Assembly: GCA_937950565.1 (NCBI GenBank)
Contig: CALFCS010000110.1
Span: 1 to 53,590, forward strand
Source of the DNA: an uncultured Lachnospiraceae bacterium
GTDB taxonomy: Bacteria > Bacillota > Clostridia > Lachnospirales > Lachnospiraceae
Reading direction: 5' to 3'
Length of the DNA: 53,590 nt
Shown here: positions 50,077 to 53,590 of the stretch, piece by piece
Layout of the letters: each line of letters begins with the position of its first letter
How positions within the stretch are numbered: the first letter of the stretch is position 1
Notes under the pieces: generated by a model
Told to the model about the DNA's origin: nothing
What the model saw: only the letters and a program-made list of their open reading frames with translations
Database searches by the model: none
Made by a program: the position numbers and the translations under genes

Positions 50077-50784
50077 ATGTTACATATTTCTATTTGTGAT
50101 GATGAAAAATTAACAGCCGACAGAATAAAAGGGATTGTTGAAGAGTCGTTGAAAAAAAGGGAGCTTCCGGTTGTTGTTGAGATTTATCCTGAAGGAGATA
50201 AATTCATAAATAAATATGCTTTTAGGGACGATGAATTAATTATTATAGATATGGATATGAAGGAATATCCGGTATTTGAGATGATTGGAAAGCTCGAAGA
50301 GATGAATAGGAATAATCTTCTTATTTTAGTAACCGATCAGGACCATCTGGCGTTGGAAGCAATGCCGTATGGACCATTTCAGATTATAAGAAAAAAGGAT
50401 ATGGAGAGAGATATTCCCAAGGCAATTTTTCGGTATGTAAGACTGAAGAAGCATCGGAATGGAATTATTGAATTTACGAAAAATAAGGGCGTTATACATA
50501 TTGAGAAGAAGAAGGTTCTTTACCTGGAAAAGTGTAAGTATAATGTTTATCTGCATATGAGAGACGGCTCTATATTTACAGCGAAAAAGTGTATGCATGA
50601 ATGTGAAAGTGTATTGTCCGGTAAAGGATTTATCCGGACACATTCGGGATATATGGTGAATGTGGATTACTGTTATAAAATCGAAAAACAAAATATGGTA
50701 TTGAAAAATGGAGAACGGATTCCGATTAGCAGGGAACGGATGGATGCAGTCAGGGAACAGTTTATGATAGGGGATATGCTGTAA
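50077..50784 (+). CDS. LytTR-family response regulator (235 aa)
   Basis: Residues 1-115 form a receiver-like domain with acidic pair Asp8-Asp9 and likely phospho-acceptor Asp58 (IIIDMD). Residues 130-230 form a LytTR DNA-binding domain (VLYLEKCKYNVYLHM, RTHSGYMVNVDYCYKI, IPISRERMD). No histidine kinase gene is adjacent, so its signal is unknown. I chose ATG 50077, preceded by GAGGAGA; the longer frame from 50041 would read through it. The next gene starts 45 bases on without a terminator, so the SLH protein is a likely co-transcribed target or partner. Confidence 0.88.
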   Translation: MLHISICDDEKLTADRIKGIVEESLKKRELPVVVEIYPEGDKFINKYAFRDDELIIIDMDMKEYPVFEMIGKLEEMNRNNLLILVTDQDHLALEAMPYGPFQIIRKKDMERDIPKAIFRYVRLKKHRNGIIEFTKNKGVIHIEKKKVLYLEKCKYNVYLHMRDGSIFTAKKCMHECESVLSGKGFIRTHSGYMVNVDYCYKIEKQNMVLKNGERIPISRERMDAVREQFMIGDML

Positions 50785-50829
50785 GAGGATATTCAACCTG
50801 ATTTTTAAGCAGAGAGGAATTAAAGAATT

Positions 50830-51924
50830 ATGAAGAAAAGATTTAAAACAATGACCGCAATAGGATTAGCGGTTGCGATGCTCGCAGGAAATTGTGCAAC
50901 TACATGGGCAGGTTTAACGGACGTGTCAGCAGCAGAGACAAGGGTTGGAAATATGTCTTTGGTGATTGAGGATGGAAAAATAAAGGAAGAGCTGTGTGCA
51001 GAGCATATTATTATTGAAACATATGACAATCTTTTGGAATATGTCAGCGCGTCAAAAAGAATACAGGCAGAGAACTCGAAGTATGCACCAGATTCCTATG
51101 ACGAGGAAAAAGAGGGAGCGTTCATTTCTAATTGTGTGATCATGAAGGTAAATATAGATGCGTCTCTTACTGCGGATGCAGAGCACATTGTAGCTATTAT
51201 ACAGAACACAAGAGAGAATTCCTTTTATATCCAGTATGACTCAGAAGAAGCAGCAAAGGAAGCAGTAAAAGTGTTGGATGCAACAGAGGGAGTCAAGTAT
51301 GCTGCTCAGGATGCCCGTATTATATTTGACGCTCCAACGCCAGAACCGAATAAGCAACCTTTTAAAGATGTTTCGGAGGATGATTGGTTTTATGAAGCAG
51401 TAGAAGCGCTGTATGCAGGAAAGATAATGACGGGTCCAAATCCTAATATTTTTGCACCGTATGAATATATCATCCGCGCTCAGTTTGCAGTAATCCTGTA
51501 CCGTATGGAAAAAGAACCGGAATTCGAGACAGAGAAAACATTCAGTGATGTGGATGCAGATTCATGGTGTGGAAAAGGCATACTTTGGGCAGCAGAAAAT
51601 GGCGTTGTTACAGGCTATGAAAACGGATTGTATGGAACGGTTGATAACATTACCCGTGAGCAGATGGCTGTTATGCTGTACCGTTATGCAAAATATAAAG
51701 GCTATGATGTATCTGGTACTGCTGATTACAGCACATTCGAGGATGTAGATGATATCCAGGTATTTGCAAAAGACGGTTTGAACTGGGCAGTAGCGAACGG
51801 CATTATCAAAGGAAAAGATTTGGACGGAGACAAGGTGGCAGAGAGATTAGAGCCACAGGGAAGCGCAAGCCGTGCAGAAGCAGCAGTCATGATTCAGAGA
51901 TTTGTGGAAAAATATTTAAAATAG
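50830..51924 (+). CDS. S-layer-homology surface protein with protease-propeptide-like N-domain (364 aa)
   Basis: A signal peptide (about 1-35) is followed by a domain of about 140 residues. It ends GVKYAAQDARII, reminiscent of the propeptide/inhibitor domain of subtilisin-like proteases. Three SLH repeats (about 180-235, 240-300 and 305-360; e.g. FKDVSEDDWFYEAVEAL and FSDVDADSWCGKGILWA) anchor it to the wall. AGAGAGG precedes the ATG. It is co-transcribed with the LytTR regulator. Confidence 0.88.
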   Translation: MKKRFKTMTAIGLAVAMLAGNCATTWAGLTDVSAAETRVGNMSLVIEDGKIKEELCAEHIIIETYDNLLEYVSASKRIQAENSKYAPDSYDEEKEGAFISNCVIMKVNIDASLTADAEHIVAIIQNTRENSFYIQYDSEEAAKEAVKVLDATEGVKYAAQDARIIFDAPTPEPNKQPFKDVSEDDWFYEAVEALYAGKIMTGPNPNIFAPYEYIIRAQFAVILYRMEKEPEFETEKTFSDVDADSWCGKGILWAAENGVVTGYENGLYGTVDNITREQMAVMLYRYAKYKGYDVSGTADYSTFEDVDDIQVFAKDGLNWAVANGIIKGKDLDGDKVAERLEPQGSASRAEAAVMIQRFVEKYLK

Positions 51925-51990
51925 CAGATAATTTTTATATATGATTTTGAATCCTGATTTTTACAGTTAAATGAAAGAAAATATTCCATG

Positions 51991-52016
51991 ACCCCGGAGT
52001 ATTCCGGGGTTATTCT
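51991..52016 (+). terminator. GC-rich hairpin after the first SLH gene
   Basis: ACCCCGGA (51991-51998) and TCCGGGGT (52003-52010) form a strong stem; the following TATTCTG is only moderately T-rich. Confidence 0.65.
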
Positions 52017-52121
52017 GTTGGATTGATAATTGTCAGATGGATTAAAATGAAAATAATATTAATGGTATTATAATGGACATGAAAATAAAATGTAAAAATA
52101 TATATTTAAATTATATATTAA

Positions 52122-52150
52122 TTGACAAAATGAAGCGTTTCATTTAAAAT
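52122..52150 (+). promoter_or_regulatory. promoter of the second SLH gene
   Basis: TTGACA (52122-52127), 17 bases, then TAAAAT (52145-52150), in a very AT-rich region. The leader is about 100 bases. Confidence 0.75.
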
Positions 52151-52171
52151 GTAAACAACAATATTATTCTG

Positions 52172-52227
52172 ATTTTTCGTGCAGATATTTATTTGATATT
52201 GGAATATTCTGATATCAAACGAAAAAT
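52172..52227 (+). other. structured 5' leader of the second SLH gene
   Basis: The arms ATTTTTCG (52172-52179) with CGAAAAAT (52220-52227), and TTTGATAT (52192-52199) with ATATCAAA (52212-52219), form a two-part stem with a 5' bulge. It ends about 15 bases before the ribosome-binding site. It could stabilise the mRNA or be regulatory. Confidence 0.55.
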
Positions 52228-52258
52228 GGGATAATGAAAAGAAGGAGGCGAATGGCTT

Positions 52259-53440
52259 ATGAAGAGATGCAAATTAATATGCAAAGTAATGGCAGCAGTG
52301 TTAACTTTGGTAGCAATTCCGGCAGTTGGAGTCATGGCGGCTGACACATATACGGTGAATAAGGGTGGTTGTTATGTGAAAAACGGAACACAACTTACAC
52401 CGTATGAGGAGAAAACCTATTCTTCTGAGGAGGAGGCAACCTATACGGCGACTATCGTTGGAGCTACATCGAAGGAAGAGAATGAAGCTCTTGTGGGTTT
52501 TTGTCTGGATGGGAAATTTGAGGAGGGTGTGTTGAATGAAGACGGAAGCCGTTCTTATACGTTCCCCAAAGGAACAACCGGAGAGCATGTGATTTATGGG
52601 ATCAGAAAAGATAAGACGTATACTGTAAATGTATTGCTTATAAAAAATGGTACACAGGTGGATCCGGTTGGAAAGAGAACTTATCTGGCGTCTGAAGAGG
52701 CAACTTATGTGGCGACTTCAGCATGGGAAGGGGATTCAAATGAGGATGTCGCCGGATTTGCAGTAGACGGGAAATTTCAGCCAGGCGTATTAAATGAGGA
52801 TGGAAGCCGTTCTTATACATTTCCGAAAGGGACAACCGGAAGTCATGAGATTTATGGAGTTATGAAGGGCGAGCGGATAGATTATGAGGATGTGAAGGAG
52901 TCAGATTGGTTTTTTGACGCAGCTTACTATGTGAAGGGAAAAGGGTATATGACCGGATTGGATAGTTATATCTTTGGCCCGAGTGAATCGCTTGCAAGAG
53001 CGCAGTTTATAGTTATTCTGAATCGTATGGAAGGAAAGCCAAAACCTGTGGCGTTTGATGGCAGCCATTGGACAGACATCACAGAAGACTGGTATAAAGA
53101 TGCGGTTTACTGGGGAATCCAGAATAAAATTATGACAGGTTATTCGGATTCCGACTGCTGGGGAACGGCGGATGTACTTACCCGGGAGCAGCTTGCAACG
53201 GTAATGTATCGTTATGCTGAGTATAAGGGGTATGATGTTAAAAAACGTGCAGATCTTGAATCGTTTGAGGATGCATCTTCAGTTAGTGGATTTGCAAAGG
53301 AAGCGGTAGAGTGGGCAGTAGCAGAAGGAATTATTACCGGAAAGGATAATGGAACGAAGCTCGACCCACAGGGAGAAACAGCCCGGGCACAGTGTGCGGC
53401 AATTATTCAGCGGTTTGTAGAGAATTATGAGGAAAAATAG
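52259..53440 (+). CDS. S-layer-homology surface protein with duplicated N-terminal domain (393 aa)
   Basis: A signal peptide (about 1-28, ending VGVMAA) precedes two repeats of about 85 residues (about 30-118 and 120-203). Each ends with the same block LNEDGSRSYTFPKGTTG followed by a short IYG strand. Three SLH repeats follow (about 210-265, 270-330 and 335-390; e.g. YEDVKESDWFFDAAYYVKG, WTDITEDWYKDAVYWG) for wall attachment. GGAGGCG lies before the ATG. It has its own promoter and leader. The repeats show no recognised family. Confidence 0.87.
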   Translation: MKRCKLICKVMAAVLTLVAIPAVGVMAADTYTVNKGGCYVKNGTQLTPYEEKTYSSEEEATYTATIVGATSKEENEALVGFCLDGKFEEGVLNEDGSRSYTFPKGTTGEHVIYGIRKDKTYTVNVLLIKNGTQVDPVGKRTYLASEEATYVATSAWEGDSNEDVAGFAVDGKFQPGVLNEDGSRSYTFPKGTTGSHEIYGVMKGERIDYEDVKESDWFFDAAYYVKGKGYMTGLDSYIFGPSESLARAQFIVILNRMEGKPKPVAFDGSHWTDITEDWYKDAVYWGIQNKIMTGYSDSDCWGTADVLTREQLATVMYRYAEYKGYDVKKRADLESFEDASSVSGFAKEAVEWAVAEGIITGKDNGTKLDPQGETARAQCAAIIQRFVENYEEK

Positions 53441-53470
53441 GTAGGAATGTTATGAACCATATTTAACGCT

Positions 53471-53510
53471 AACGGCTCTGTAAAGCACAGAGCCGTTAAT
53501 TTCATTTTAT
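53471..53510 (+). terminator. terminator after the second SLH gene
   Basis: AACGGCTCTGT (53471-53481) and ACAGAGCCGTT (53487-53497) form an 11-bp stem; a T-rich tail follows. The remaining 80 bases to the window end contain no visible feature. Confidence 0.8.
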
Positions 53511-53590
53511 TCATTTGGTTCAATATCCATAAGATGAGGTAGTGTAAATTAATTTGTGTTTTTTGGTAAAAAATGGCTCCTTTTTGGTAA

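Overview
The window reads as chromosome of an anaerobic, spore-forming member of the Clostridia, most likely Lachnospiraceae. The evidence is the spoIIAA-spoIIAB-sigF block followed by spoVA genes, an [FeFe]-hydrogenase maturation operon (hydE, hydG, hydF), a minimal SufC/SufB-type Fe-S assembly pair, a T-box-controlled valS, moderate GC and strong AGGAGG ribosome-binding sites. The genus cannot be fixed from this sequence alone. No structural hydrogenase, rRNA, prophage or CRISPR array is present.

Layout. 1-850: the end of a tRNA operon (Gly, Arg, His, Gln, Lys, Leu) with a clear terminator. 1004-4066: a large lone FtsX-type ABC permease. 4167-4967: a short-chain dehydrogenase that looks like the bacterial 12-alpha-hydroxysteroid dehydrogenase group. 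5332-12211: a seven-gene nucleoside uptake and breakdown cluster, consisting of a LacI-type regulator fused to a ribokinase-like kinase, a nucleoside hydrolase, a dedicated ECF importer (S, T, A, A) and a separate ribokinase. 12635-14326: SufC and SufB/D-like scaffold. 15200-16400: a repeat cluster, a RelB/RelE-like toxin-antitoxin pair and a minus-strand tRNA-Leu whose 3' end is duplicated on the other side of the toxin-antitoxin pair. 16478-20222: a DUF4317-like protein, then a sirtuin-plsY-glycosyltransferase operon. 20283-24303: hydE-hydG-hydF on the minus strand behind a strong promoter and an attenuator-like RNA leader. 24407-25881: a deoxyinosine/uracil DNA glycosylase and an AEC transporter.

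25882-28730 is an AT-rich accessory stretch. It has a 349-bp nearly palindromic element, a degenerate gene-poor segment, an XRE regulator, an ORF6N-domain protein with a phospholipase-D-like C-terminus, and a partial inverted copy of the large palindrome on the far side. 28631-38418 is mostly core: valS, an LTA-synthase-like enzyme, folC, a 44-residue small protein, a TPR membrane protein and the sigma-F operon. 38493-41627 carries a small membrane protein and spoVAA, AB, AC, AD and AE. 41656-43385 is a Na/phosphate symporter behind two Pho-box-like repeats. 43484-47038 is an ABC exporter operon whose middle gene is a secreted adhesion-type Ig-like protein instead of the usual membrane-fusion protein.

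47124-53440 looks like an envelope-sensing and surface-protein region. It has a BlaI/M56 (BlaR1-like) pair overlapping a small secreted protein, divergent from a LytTR regulator that is co-transcribed with an SLH-domain surface protein. A second SLH protein follows with its own promoter and structured leader.

Best leads for something new: the nucleoside cluster with its regulator-kinase fusion and one-sided ECF ATPase pair; the hydE leader RNA; the 349-bp palindrome family around the ORF6N module; and the BlaI/M56/small secreted protein plus LytTR/SLH neighbourhood. All start choices, promoters and RNA structures were read by eye, without alignment or folding software.
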